Assembly (NCBI GenBank): GCA_019057775.1
Contig: JAHLWT010000309.1
Coordinates: forward strand, 1-18,452
Direction of reading: 5' to 3'
Length of the DNA: 18,452 nt
Source: Promethearchaeota archaeon
Lineage (GTDB): Archaea; Asgardarchaeota; Lokiarchaeia; Sigynarchaeales; SOKP01
Translations under genes and position numbers: made by a program
The notes under the pieces: generated by a model
The model's database searches: none
The model's input: only the letters and a program-made list of their open reading frames with translations
What the model was told of the DNA's origin: nothing
Shown here: piece by piece, positions 1 through 7,935 of the stretch
Layout: every line of letters begins with the position of its first letter
Numbering within the stretch: the first letter of the stretch is position 1

Positions 1-1084
1 AAGTAAATGTGTGATAATTCCTAATATGAGCCGCTTTTGGCATTCCAGTAGTTCCAGAGGTGAATATGTAAAGGTAGGTTTCCTTTCCTTTAATATCTTT
101 CGTTGTGAGGGGGTTTTTTTTATCCACATCTTTTGTTGCATGATGAAGATCAATATAAGTATTCGGTACTTGCATTTCACCTTTATCCAGTAAATAAAAT
201 AATTTTTCTTTCCCTGATAATCCTAATTCTGATTTCACTTCTTCAAAAGGTTCAATTAATTCTTCACCAATAATGTAGATGTTTACAGGATTCAGTTTTA
301 AACTGTGAATAAGAGTTGTCGATCTTTGTCTTGTATTGATTAAAGAACCAATCGTCCCTATTTTTGACATGGCTCCAATCATGAACAATATTTCAGGTCG
401 ATTTTCCAAAAAAATATTAATTACTTCGCCCCTTTTCACACCTAAAGAAAGAAAATAATTTGCATAACGATTAATCTCCTCATTTAGTTCTTTATAAGTG
501 TAACTAACATTTTCATAGAGAATGGCGGTATTATCAGCAAATTTATCAGCGTTATGTTCTAAATATTTTCCAGGAGAAACATTAGATTCAGGTGTATTCT
601 TTTGAATCTCCCTAGCTGCCTCTGAAAAAGATTCCATGCGCCAACCAAGAGATAATAATCCAAAAACATAGTCTTTATATCCGATTCTATAGCTGGAAAT
701 AGATTTAGGTTCTACTTCCCTACTCTTATTAGATATTCCTAGTAAGTTACTAAAATTAGTAATTAACCCTTGTACAACCGGATCGTTTTCAAAGTTTTTA
801 AGAACAAAATCCTCACCTTTAGATGTGATTTTGTAGTAAATCTCGCCAAATTTTGTATATTTTTCTATATAATAATCGTTTATTAATTGCTCTGCAGATT
901 TATGAAAGAGACTTTCATCCATTCTATTTTCAATAGAATTTGAAGGATTATTGATGAATTCATCGAATTTATGGGGGCCAAAAATAGCTAGAGCGAAAAG
1001 AATAACATCCTCATACTCTTCCTCTTTTAGGTTGTTTAAAACTTGTTCGGGAAGTCTGTCTGGAATAGTATTAAATTTAGCCAT
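1..1084 (-). CDS. Winged-helix domain fused to FATP/FadD6-like acyl-CoA synthetase (partial, C-terminus off left edge)
   Basis: Reading leftward from the ATG at 1084-1082, the frame is open for 361 codons to the window edge, so the protein lacks its C-terminal half here. Residues from about 125 onward form an AMP-forming acyl-CoA synthetase: a SYTYKELNEE segment, an ENRPEILFMIGAMSKIG stretch followed by LINTRQR (typical of the fatty-acid-transport-protein/FadD6 branch), and the ATP-binding motif FTSGTTGMPKA near residues 339-349. Reaction inferred from the family: fatty or other carboxylic acid + ATP + CoA to acyl-CoA. Residues 1 to about 105 are not part of that fold. They look like an archaeal winged helix: a helix FALAIFGPHKFDEF, a recognition-like helix HKSAEQLINDYYIE and a wing YKITSKGEDFV. 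Family members normally begin directly with the adenylation domain, so this is a fusion. It is transcribed away from the DmsA-like gene from a shared intergenic region. Confidence 0.87.
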   Translation of the reverse strand, partial: MAKFNTIPDRLPEQVLNNLKEEEYEDVILFALAIFGPHKFDEFINNPSNSIENRMDESLFHKSAEQLINDYYIEKYTKFGEIYYKITSKGEDFVLKNFENDPVVQGLITNFSNLLGISNKSREVEPKSISSYRIGYKDYVFGLLSLGWRMESFSEAAREIQKNTPESNVSPGKYLEHNADKFADNTAILYENVSYTYKELNEEINRYANYFLSLGVKRGEVINIFLENRPEILFMIGAMSKIGTIGSLINTRQRSTTLIHSLKLNPVNIYIIGEELIEPFEEVKSELGLSGKEKLFYLLDKGEMQVPNTYIDLHHATKDVDKKNPLTTKDIKGKETYLYIFTSGTTGMPKAAHIRNYHTFT

Positions 1085-1432
1085 TAGATAATCAATCTAT
1101 TATTATTATGATCAAGTATAATTTTTATAAATATTTTTAATAAAATTGTGAATTGTATTAAGATTTTATTAAGCTCAATAACAGTAATTCTATAGACTGA
1201 TTAATTTCTACTTCAGTATAATTTTAGAGCTTCGAATAGAACTAAGAAGAGTGAGAGACGTATAGAATTTGAGGAAGAGAAGTTTATGCTCCTTAATCCT
1301 CTTGATATTCTCTCCACTGATTAGGAAAAATAACGATCAAACTACCAATACCAATATTCATAAAAAGTATTTAAACATCGTAAATTATTTTAGAGTAATT
1401 AACAAGGATAAGTGATTTTATCATAGAAGAAA
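1085..1432. promoter_or_regulatory. Divergent intergenic region with two candidate promoters
   Basis: This 348-base gap separates two genes that start at its ends. For the leftward gene, an A/T box (minus-strand TTATAAAAAT, 1121-1130) lies about 40 bases before the ATG at 1084. For the rightward gene, TATTTAAA at 1368-1375, preceded by an A-rich BRE-like stretch at 1361-1366, would set transcription start near 1395-1402. Between them, 1205-1324 contains a coding-like stretch that is listed separately. No RNA gene or strong hairpin was seen. Confidence 0.5.
1205..1324 (+). other. Coding-like open stretch without a start codon, possible gene remnant
   Basis: One plus-strand frame is open here up to a TAG at 1322-1324. 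Its end reads RRIEFEEEKFMLLNPLDIL, which has protein-like composition (charged then hydrophobic) unlike the surrounding A/T-rich spacer. The only ATG lies 13 codons before the stop, and I recognise no family. It could be the tail of a decayed gene or chance. It also sits between the two proposed promoters, where no gene is expected. Confidence 0.25.
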
Positions 1433-3699
1433 ATGAAAATAGCCTTAAAATAATAAAAACAGGATGTTGTCATGATTGCGGTGGTCGTTGTGTTTTAAGA
1501 GCCCACGTGAAACATGGTAAAATTTTAAGAATCGAAACTGACAATGATGAAGAGCCACAGCTTAGAGCTTGCGTGCGAGGAAGAGCTTATAGACAAAGGG
1601 TATATTCTGACGAAAGACTTAAGTATCCACTACGTCGTGTTGGCGAACGTGGAGAAGGAATATTTGAAAGGATCTCTTGGGAGGAGGCGTTGGACGAAAT
1701 CTCAACAAATATGAAGGAAATTAAGAAAAACTACGGTAATTCAGCAATATTACTCGTTCCAGGAGGAGGTAATCAAGGAATGCTTCACGGTGTCACTCCT
1801 CATGGTCTAATGCTCAATCAGTTTGGGGGATATACACGTATGTGGGGGGCACCTTCATACGAAGGAGCGCTCTTTGCTTCAATGGCAACCTATGGTACTA
1901 TGATGACGGGTAATGCTCGGGAAGATCTACTTAATTCTAAACTTATAATAATGTGGGGTTGGAATCCAGCAAATACTGTGTGGGACCCTGGAACAAGCTT
2001 AATGATATCTAAAGCACGAGAAAAAGGAATTAAAATTATATCAATTGACCCAATATTTACAGATTCTACGGCAGTTTTCGCAAACGATTGGATTCCTATA
2101 CGTCCTGGTACTGATACTGCTATGCTTATTGCTATGGCATATGTAATAATCAGTGAAGAGAAACATAATCAAGCTTTCATCGAAAAATTTACAATAGGAT
2201 TTGATAAATATAAAGATTATGTACTTGGAATTCATGATGGACAACCAAAAACTCCAGAGTGGGCTGAAAAAATAACGAAAGTGCCAGCAAAAGTAATAAC
2301 AAATCTAGCGAGAGAATATGCTGAAACAAAACCAGCAGCTCTTATTGCAGGTTGGGGTCCAGCAAGAACGATGTTTGGTGAACAATATTCAAGGGCAGCA
2401 AATGTTCTTTGTGCAATAACAGGTAATATTGGAATTAAGGGTGGCTATGCCTCTGGTTTTATGAGAGCATATTATAGTCGCGAGAGAATTATCTCAGGAG
2501 GGAAAAAAAAAGTAGGTCCAATCAAACCTGAAGCTGAAAAACCCAGGAAACCAAGAGCACAAGATAACCCCGTTGATTTTGGAGCTTTACCTCGCGGAGA
2601 TGCCTTATATAAATTAAAAGGTGGTACTAATCCAGCAAATACTCGTATCCATTGGAATGATTATTATAATGCAATACTGGAAGGTCGTAAAGGAGGATAT
2701 CCTGCAGACATTAAAATGGCTTACATTGTAGCTACTAATCGTTTAAATCAATATGGGGACGTAAATAAAGGAGTTAAGGCTCTAAAAACTCTTGATTTCA
2801 TAGTAACCTTTGATCAATTTATGACACCAACAGCTCAGTTAGCTGATATAGTTATTCCTGTAAATACTTTCATGGAACGTAATGATGTCGCTGTTCCTTG
2901 GTTAGGATCTCCTTATTATATATATTTAAATAAAGCTATTGATTCTTTATATGAATCCAAATCTGATCTAGAGATCTGTAAGGAACTATCAAAGAAATTA
3001 GGGATTGAGCAAAGTCTTTTAAGCCTCCCTGAAGACCAAATTTTAAGGCTATTAACCGCTCCACGTAAAGAAATAAAAAGCTATAAAAAAATGAAAAGAG
3101 ATGGATATTACAAAGTAAAAGTGGAAGAGCCATTTATTGCTTTTAAAAGTCAAATTGAAGATCCTGAAAATAATCCATTTCCTACATTATCCGGAAAAAT
3201 CGAGATTTATTGTGAACATATCGCAGAGAAAAATAATCCATTAATGCCACCGATTCCAAAATACTTAAGCCACGATGACCACTATGATTCTCCAAAAGCT
3301 GAGAAATATCCATTACAGCTGCTTACACCCCATAATAAAAGAAGAACTCATTCTACGTTAGAAAAAATTCCATGGTTAGAGGAAGTAGAACCTCATACTG
3401 TTTGGATTAACCCAATTGATGCTTCAATGCGTAGTATTAATAATGGTGATCTTGTAGATGTCTTTAATGAGCGAGGTAGAACGAGGCTCCCTGCAAAAAT
3501 TATAGAACGTATCATACCTGGTGCTGTATGTATTTACCAAGGATCATGGTATAATCCTAATAAAGATGGTGTAGATCTTGGAGGATGCGCGAATATCTTA
3601 ACACAAGATGGATATTCTCCTGGTGGATCTTTTCCGTTAAATAGTACCCTTGTTGAGATAGAAGTATATCAAGAAAAAGATTTTGAGGGAAAATCATGA
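1433..3699 (+). CDS. DmsA-like molybdopterin oxidoreductase, catalytic subunit (start disrupted)
   Basis: This is a DMSO-reductase-family enzyme carrying bis-MGD molybdenum or tungsten and one [4Fe-4S] cluster. DmsA-like landmarks are RACVRGRAYRQR, LKYPLRRVGERGEGIFERISW, NSKLIIMWGWNPANT, IDPIFTDS, WIPIRPGTD, KTPEWAEKI, and the C-terminal MGD-binding domain ending near GGCANILTQ. By alignment with DmsA, the Ser in WGAPSYEG (117 residues after the GTG at 1507) takes the metal-ligand place. The first intact in-frame start is GTG 1507, but the frame continues upstream and encodes the N-terminal cluster motif GCCHDCGGRCVLRAHV at 1462-1509, so GTG cannot be the true start. ATG 1433 becomes in-frame if one A is added to the AAAA run at 1436-1439, giving MKNSLKIIKTGCCHDC and about 755 residues. 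No twin-arginine signal is visible. The stop overlaps the ferredoxin start by ATGA. The electron acceptor or donor is presumably that ferredoxin; the substrate is unknown. Confidence 0.88.
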
Positions 3700-4256
3700 A
3701 GCAAATGGGCTTTTATATTGATCAGACACGTTGTACTGGGTGTTACACTTGCTCGGTTGCTTGTAAAGATTGGAACAATATCGATGCAGGACCCGTAAAT
3801 TGGATGCGAATCAATAAGATCGAAAAAGGTAAATTTCCTGATTTATTTTTAGCTTACTTACCTATTGCGTGCAACCACTGTGCTGATCCTCCATGTGTGA
3901 AGGCATGTCCTACACAAGCTATTATAAAAAGGGATACTGAAGGAATAGTTGTTGTTAATCAAGAGATTTGTATTGGAAAGGATGAATGTGGTTTTAAATG
4001 TTTAAAAGTTTGTCCTTGGGACGCGCCACAATTCAGTAACGAATTTAATGCTAAAATGCAAAAATGTAACCTATGTTTGGATAGAGTGGAGAGTGGCAAT
4101 CAAACTATCTGTGTAGAAGCGTGTCCTATGTACGCTCTTGATGTAGATTCTTTATCGAACTTAAAGGAAAAGTATGGGAATAAATTCGAAGCGGAAGGCT
4201 TTATTTACAATGAAAAGATCAAACCTTCAGTAATTTTTAAACCAAAAAAATCTTAA
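3696..4256 (+). CDS. DmsB-like four-cluster [4Fe-4S] ferredoxin subunit
   Basis: The 186-residue protein has 16 cysteines in four groups: C13/16/19/23, C59/62/67/71, C92/98/102/106 and C124/127/139/143. The order, with ACNHCADPPCVKACP and CNLCLDRVESGNQTICVEACP, is that of DmsB/PhsB-type electron-transfer subunits. It should pass electrons between the molybdoenzyme encoded directly upstream (4-base ATGA overlap, so translationally coupled) and a soluble partner. The third group is odd: the usual C-x2-C-x2-C-x3-C is C-x5-C-x3-C-x3-C (ICIGKDECGFKCLKVCP). No membrane anchor gene of DmsC/NrfD type follows; the next gene is a MaoC hydratase 194 bases away. Cytoplasmic location is inferred. Confidence 0.92.
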   Translation: MKQMGFYIDQTRCTGCYTCSVACKDWNNIDAGPVNWMRINKIEKGKFPDLFLAYLPIACNHCADPPCVKACPTQAIIKRDTEGIVVVNQEICIGKDECGFKCLKVCPWDAPQFSNEFNAKMQKCNLCLDRVESGNQTICVEACPMYALDVDSLSNLKEKYGNKFEAEGFIYNEKIKPSVIFKPKKS

Positions 4257-4450
4257 ATATTTATTTTCTGCTATAATAACCTTTAACTAAAAAAGAGTTC
4301 TTCATACCTATTCCTTTCCTTAAAATAAAATAAACTATTAAATATTTTCAGAGATAGTTTTATATTATAATTTAATTAAGAAATTTTTAGATGGAATATG
4401 TCTATTATTACTCAAAAAATTCAATTCATAAAAATAAGTGAAAAATAGGA

Positions 4451-5281
4451 ATGTCAAAAATAGATTTAGATTCAGTAGGACAAACAAGAGAGGGAACATT
4501 TAAATATGATTGGAAAATGAGTGCCTTGTATAATTTAGGAATTGGTGCACAAGCAGAAGATTTAGCCTTTGTTTATGAAAGAGTACAAAGCGGTATGAAA
4601 GTATTTCCGAGTTTTGCAACGATAGTAGCAGGTAGTGGACTACTTTTCCCAAAGGGAACTGATTTTGTCCGATTATTACATGGTGAGCAATTAATCCGTC
4701 TTTATGTACCTTTTAAACCAAACGGAACAATAAATACAAAAGCCGTTATAGAACATATATATGATAAAGGTAAAGCTGCTGTCATACATACAAAAATATC
4801 CGGATATACGCCAGAAGGTGAGCATATATTTGATACAAAGTATGGTTTTTTCGTTGGTGGTTCAGGCGGTTTCGGTGGTGACCCAGGACCAAAAACTGAG
4901 CCTATAAATCCTCCCGAAGGGGTAGAACCAGATTTTAGCATTTCTTATCAGACCAGTACAAATCAAGCAGCATTTTATAGACTAACTGGAGATTTTAATC
5001 CACTACATATAGATCCGGATTTTGCGAAAATGGCAGGTCAACCAAAACCAATCCTTCATGGTTTATGTACATACGGGATTGCTACACGTGCTATTGTAAA
5101 TGGACTATGTAATGGGGATGTTTCTCGTTTTAAAGAATTTAGTGCAAGATTTAAAGGTGTCGTGTTTCCTGGAGAGAACCTCACTACTGAAGGTTGGAAG
5201 GATAATGGGCGTTACATCGTTCAAGTGCGAACAGACCGAGGTTCAGTTGTACTTGGTAATGCCTATGCCATTGTAGAATAA
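4451..5281 (+). CDS. MaoC-type (R)-specific enoyl-CoA hydratase 2
   Basis: This 276-residue double-hotdog protein is of the peroxisomal hydratase-2 type. The C-terminal hotdog holds the hydratase-2 motif FYRLTGDFNPLHIDP, with D181, N183 and H186 in the catalytic region, followed by ILHGLCTYG (H203), a further hydratase-2 signature. The N-terminal half is the degenerate substrate-binding hotdog, and a Gly/Pro-rich linker (about residues 135-160) joins the two. The expected reaction is reversible hydration of trans-2-enoyl-CoA to (R)-3-hydroxyacyl-CoA. The ATG at 4451 follows an AGGA ribosome site. A T-rich tract just after the stop (5298-5310) would end transcription, so the gene may be transcribed alone or by read-through from the DmsAB-like pair. 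The (R)-stereochemistry is a family inference. The crotonase at 7936 is a different fold and not redundant with it. Confidence 0.9.
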   Translation: MSKIDLDSVGQTREGTFKYDWKMSALYNLGIGAQAEDLAFVYERVQSGMKVFPSFATIVAGSGLLFPKGTDFVRLLHGEQLIRLYVPFKPNGTINTKAVIEHIYDKGKAAVIHTKISGYTPEGEHIFDTKYGFFVGGSGGFGGDPGPKTEPINPPEGVEPDFSISYQTSTNQAAFYRLTGDFNPLHIDPDFAKMAGQPKPILHGLCTYGIATRAIVNGLCNGDVSRFKEFSARFKGVVFPGENLTTEGWKDNGRYIVQVRTDRGSVVLGNAYAIVE

Positions 5282-5297
5282 TTTTTAAAATTTTAAC

Positions 5298-5310
5298 TTT
5301 TTTTCTTTTT
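5298..5310 (+). terminator. Oligo-T terminator after MaoC gene
   Basis: A run of seven T, one C and five T begins 17 bases after the MaoC stop codon. Archaeal RNA polymerase commonly terminates at such T tracts without a hairpin. Confidence 0.5.
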
Positions 5311-5344
5311 GTCATCGATTTGTTCAATCTAGATTGAGATATAG

Positions 5345-5557
5345 AAAGACTCTCGCTTCGAAATTTTTTCCGAATCTATTGATCGTATCAAAATCGGTAA
5401 AAATCTAATCCATATAAACCCAATTGAATCATTTTTAGTATGCTATATTCAATCTTATCCTGCCCTACAAAAGTTAAATCACTTTTCAGATGCTATTAAA
5501 TTGAATACAGAAATCTGGGAAACTTTAAACTGGGAGGTCAAAACAGGTGAAAATTAG
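5345..5557 (+). other. Start-less open frame, probable gene fragment of unknown family
   Basis: The frame runs from a TAG at 5342-5344 to a TAG at 5555-5557, 70 codons with no ATG, GTG or TTG usable near its beginning. The translation includes FEIFSESIDRIKIGKNLIHI and YPALQKLNHFSDAIKLNTEI, with alternating hydrophobic and charged residues that look like real protein rather than A/T-rich noise. It lies next to the damaged toxin-antitoxin pair and may be debris from the same mobile or defence-type region. I do not recognise the family. Confidence 0.3.
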
Positions 5558-5664
5558 AATTAGATACACCCCGTCCCCTCGGAGAGGTAGTGATTGAAAT
5601 TTTTAATCAATAGAATATCATTTACTAAAAATAGATAAAATCACGTTTTTGGGCATTTTTTCTA

Positions 5665-6047
5665 CTATGCGAATCTTAAATCTGAAGATAACAGCGCACC
5701 AGATTTAAGGAATTCACAAAATAGTGGAATGTCATTTTCAGGGTTACCATTCATGGGGCTAGAAAATCCTATTTTATTATGACGCGGATGGAAATGATGT
5801 GGCTTAGTAGAAATATTCCATCTATCATCATAATTGTCAAACCTACATCGATCTAACTCCACTTTGGAAAAAAAACGGAATATGCATATTCATCATGATT
5901 ATTATATCTTATAAATAGATTAGTTTCATCGCGTAAAATTATGTGAATTCTCGCCAATTTTGGCTCAAAATATAAGTTTTTGAGATAAATAGATAATTCT
6001 TTTTCAATAATGAGTTTTGAGCGTTCTAATTTCTTAATACTAGACAT
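5665..6047 (-). pseudogene. Frameshifted toxin-like protein (DUF6516-like), homopolymer break
   Basis: Two minus-strand frames join into one protein of about 128 residues. The first part (from 6047) contains YFEPKLARIHIILRDETNLF and YAYSVFF. The second contains RFDNYDDRWNISTKPHHFHP and NPENDIPLFCEFLKSG. The frame breaks in an eight-base homopolymer (A8 on the plus strand, 5868-5875); one extra base restores YSVFFSKVELDRCRFDNYDD. The aromatic/Asp followed by PHHFHP pattern resembles DUF6516-type toxin-like proteins of archaea and bacteria, from memory of the family. I chose ATG 6047 over the TTG at 6062 because GGAG lies nine bases before the ATG. It lies just downstream of the small acidic gene at 6075-6317, as in toxin-antitoxin pairs. 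The break may be real inactivation or an assembly error. Confidence 0.55.
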
Positions 6048-6074
6048 TAAGTCTTTCTCCAAATTTTACAAGAA

Positions 6075-6317
6075 TTAGAGGTTATTCCAATCTCTCTTAA
6101 GAGTAAATAATTCTTCTCGTTGATCAATTAAATGCTTTAGAGTAATTGCATCATTTTCAGCCTCTTCAATAATTCCAGTTTTAGCATCTTGTAAAAATTT
6201 TGTGGGTGATTCATAACCCCACTTGGCTAAAATTTTATCAATTTCATCATACAGAAATTTTAATTTTAAGTCAACTAATTCTTCTAATAGTTCTTTTTTA
6301 ACTGGAATGGTTGTCAT
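6075..6317 (-). CDS. Small antitoxin-like protein
   Basis: An 80-residue, mostly helical and acidic protein: an N-terminal helix rich in Leu/Glu (KKELLEELVDLKLKFLYDEI), then WGYESPTKFLQDAKTGIIEE and a final helix AITLKHLIDQREELFTL. There is no recognisable DNA-binding fold, but size, helix content and position upstream of the toxin-like gene (28 bases to the preferred toxin start) fit an antitoxin that binds the toxin directly. The start ATG 6317 is preceded by a strong GGTGAGG ribosome site, and a TATA-like box (minus-strand AAATATTTATA, 6352-6362) lies 35 bases upstream. The reading frame is intact, unlike its partner. The antitoxin role is inferred from context. Confidence 0.6.
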   Translation of the reverse strand: MTTIPVKKELLEELVDLKLKFLYDEIDKILAKWGYESPTKFLQDAKTGIIEEAENDAITLKHLIDQREELFTLKRDWNNL

Positions 6318-6351
6318 TCATTCCTCACCTACTTCTAATAGGAATTCTGGC

Positions 6352-6362
6352 TATAAATATTT
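6352..6362 (-). promoter_or_regulatory. TATA-like box of the toxin-antitoxin-like pair
   Basis: The minus-strand sequence AAATATTTATA ends 35 bases upstream of the ATG at 6317. With the usual 25-base spacing this gives a leader of about ten bases that includes the GGTGAGG site. The remainder of the gap up to 6567 shows only A/T-rich DNA. Confidence 0.4.
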
Positions 6363-6567
6363 ATGCCATTATTAAAAGTCGAATACATAAACGTTAGTTT
6401 TTTAAAAGTATATTATTTTAAAATAATCTGTAATTAAATACAAATATAAATTCACTCAAGTTTATTATTAGAGTGCCTTATTTTAACTGTTTATTCTCAA
6501 GAAGTCAATTTTTTATATACACAATCCTTTAAAACTAAATAAAAAAAGAATAAATAAACTAAATTTA

Positions 6568-7701
6568 TTATTTATTTTTAAGTGGGGGCATCATTCTAAC
6601 CATTCTCTGACCCTCGATTAATGAGATTGCATTCTCAGGGCAATGATAAGCACACACACCACATCCCGCACAAAATTCTTCTATCCTTTCCGCTTTATCG
6701 TCATCATTCAATTCAATAGCTTTATTATAGCACAAGTCTACACAGGTGCCGCATCCTGTACATAAATCTTCATCGATCTCAGCTAAGTAATTTGTTTCAT
6801 TGACTACAGGAAAAATTAAGCAATCCCGTGCTGTCATGCAACAGCAATTACAACAATTACAGATTGCGACTTCCTCAGCTGATGAATTACCGTATTTATG
6901 ATAGGCTTTATGGACTAATCCTGCGTCTTCACATTTTTTTAGGATTTTCAATGCTTCTTCTTTAGACACTAGTTTAGAGAAACCATGATTAGAAGTATGC
7001 CTTGCTGATTTCCCTAAGGTCATACAACTTGGTGTAAGTTCGATTTGTTTACAGGGATTACCTAGAAATTCTTGATGTTGACGACAGTAGCAATTACCTA
7101 CAGCGATATCATCATATTTTTCAATAAGTTCTCTAATTTGTTGAGTTGGTAATATTTTTTCTTTTGGCACTTCCAATTCTTCATTTACGATAACGTTAAT
7201 CTCTTCTCCTGTTTCTAGATTTTCTAATATCGGGACTGTACGATCCATTGGTGGCATACGGTTCAATGCAGCACTATAGCCATCGAATTGAGATTGGACC
7301 TCATCGCTATGTTCTTCATTCAACTTACCGAACAACTGTGCTATTTTATAATTTTCTTCCGTTTTTTCAAGGTTTTTCATAAAAATATATTCAAATTGCC
7401 GGTGAAAAGGGAATAATTGATATACCATTACACCACTACGATTAGGTTGGTTGATTATTACACCCATTTTTGCTAAAACGTCTGCTTTTTTTAAAATTTC
7501 TTCTTCAGATAATCCGCTACTCTCTTTCAATTGGTCCATTGTTTGAGAGGTCTTGTCTTCAAAAGCCATTATAAAATCTAGATTTTCATCTTTGATAGTT
7601 ATTTTTAGAATTTCATGTATAGTTTCTGAAAATGGGAACTGAAATCCTCCTGCTTTAAATAAAGTTTTAAGAACTTTTTCATAATCTGCTTTACTACTCA
7701 T
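6568..7701 (-). CDS. Winged-helix / multi-cluster Fe-S protein, candidate redox-responsive electron carrier or regulator
   Basis: 377 residues in three parts. Residues about 45-98 look like a winged helix (QTMDQLKESSGLSEEEILKK then MGVIINQPNRSGVMVYQL). Residues 200-295 hold two unusual Cys groups: GNCYCRQHQEFLGNPC with a further Cys at 226, and ICNCCNCCCMTARDC with seven cysteines in 14 positions (281-294). Residues 314-354 are a classical two-cluster ferredoxin, CTGCGTCVDLC and CAGCGVCAYHC. Related proteins with CYCR and CNCC motifs followed by a ferredoxin domain occur in anaerobes near redox enzymes; their role is not settled as far as I know. The winged helix suggests DNA binding controlled by the clusters, or a partner-binding role. 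It stands between acyl-CoA genes and could be the locus regulator. Two direct repeats lie in its own upstream region (7732-7753). No transmembrane helix is seen. Confidence 0.8.
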   Translation of the reverse strand: MSSKADYEKVLKTLFKAGGFQFPFSETIHEILKITIKDENLDFIMAFEDKTSQTMDQLKESSGLSEEEILKKADVLAKMGVIINQPNRSGVMVYQLFPFHRQFEYIFMKNLEKTEENYKIAQLFGKLNEEHSDEVQSQFDGYSAALNRMPPMDRTVPILENLETGEEINVIVNEELEVPKEKILPTQQIRELIEKYDDIAVGNCYCRQHQEFLGNPCKQIELTPSCMTLGKSARHTSNHGFSKLVSKEEALKILKKCEDAGLVHKAYHKYGNSSAEEVAICNCCNCCCMTARDCLIFPVVNETNYLAEIDEDLCTGCGTCVDLCYNKAIELNDDDKAERIEEFCAGCGVCAYHCPENAISLIEGQRMVRMMPPLKNK

Positions 7702-7731
7702 TTTTTATCATCGAATAATACTTTTTATTAG

Positions 7732-7753
7732 GTCAATATTTAGTCAATATTTT
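7732..7753. repeat. Two tandem GTCAATATTT copies, candidate operator
   Basis: GTCAATATTT occurs at 7732-7741 and again at 7743-7752, an 11-base period that places both copies on the same face of the helix. They lie 31-52 bases upstream of the minus-strand start at 7701, where an archaeal promoter or operator is expected, and also within the region shared with the plus-strand crotonase gene. Confidence 0.4.
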
Positions 7754-7935
7754 ATTTAGATGGGGATGATAATAAAGTTTTATTTTTTATCTTGAAAACT
7801 GTTAGTGCTGTTTCGTCAAATTTTAGGTAAAAGGTAAAAAAATTAAATAGTAAAAACATCAATTTTAATTAATACAAACTAAAAACTAACAAATAGCAGA
7901 ATTTTAATAGTTTTTGTTTGAAGGTGTCATTGATT

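Larger units (their letters stand above)
5282..5664. other. 383-base spacer with terminator tract and coding-like debris
   Basis: The left end carries the T-rich tract that ends the MaoC transcript. The middle holds a start-less open frame at 5345-5557, listed separately. Immediately after it, another frame reads LDTPRPLGEVVIEIFNQ before a stop near 5613, which is also protein-like. The two pieces lie in different frames, as expected for a decayed gene, but I cannot name the family. The rest, up to the end of the toxin remnant, is plain A/T-rich DNA. Confidence 0.4.

Noticed and set aside
11..193. A 60-codon plus-strand frame at the left edge
   Set aside because: It runs antisense through the adenylation motif of the minus-strand acyl-CoA synthetase, which has clear family motifs.
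1507..1509. GTG as the start of the first molybdoenzyme
   Set aside because: It falls directly after the conserved N-terminal cluster motif, which is encoded in the same frame upstream.
7918..7935. TTG at 7918 as the crotonase start
   Set aside because: The AAGGTG ribosome site lies inside this extension and is well placed for ATG 7936; the extra six residues are not typical of the family.
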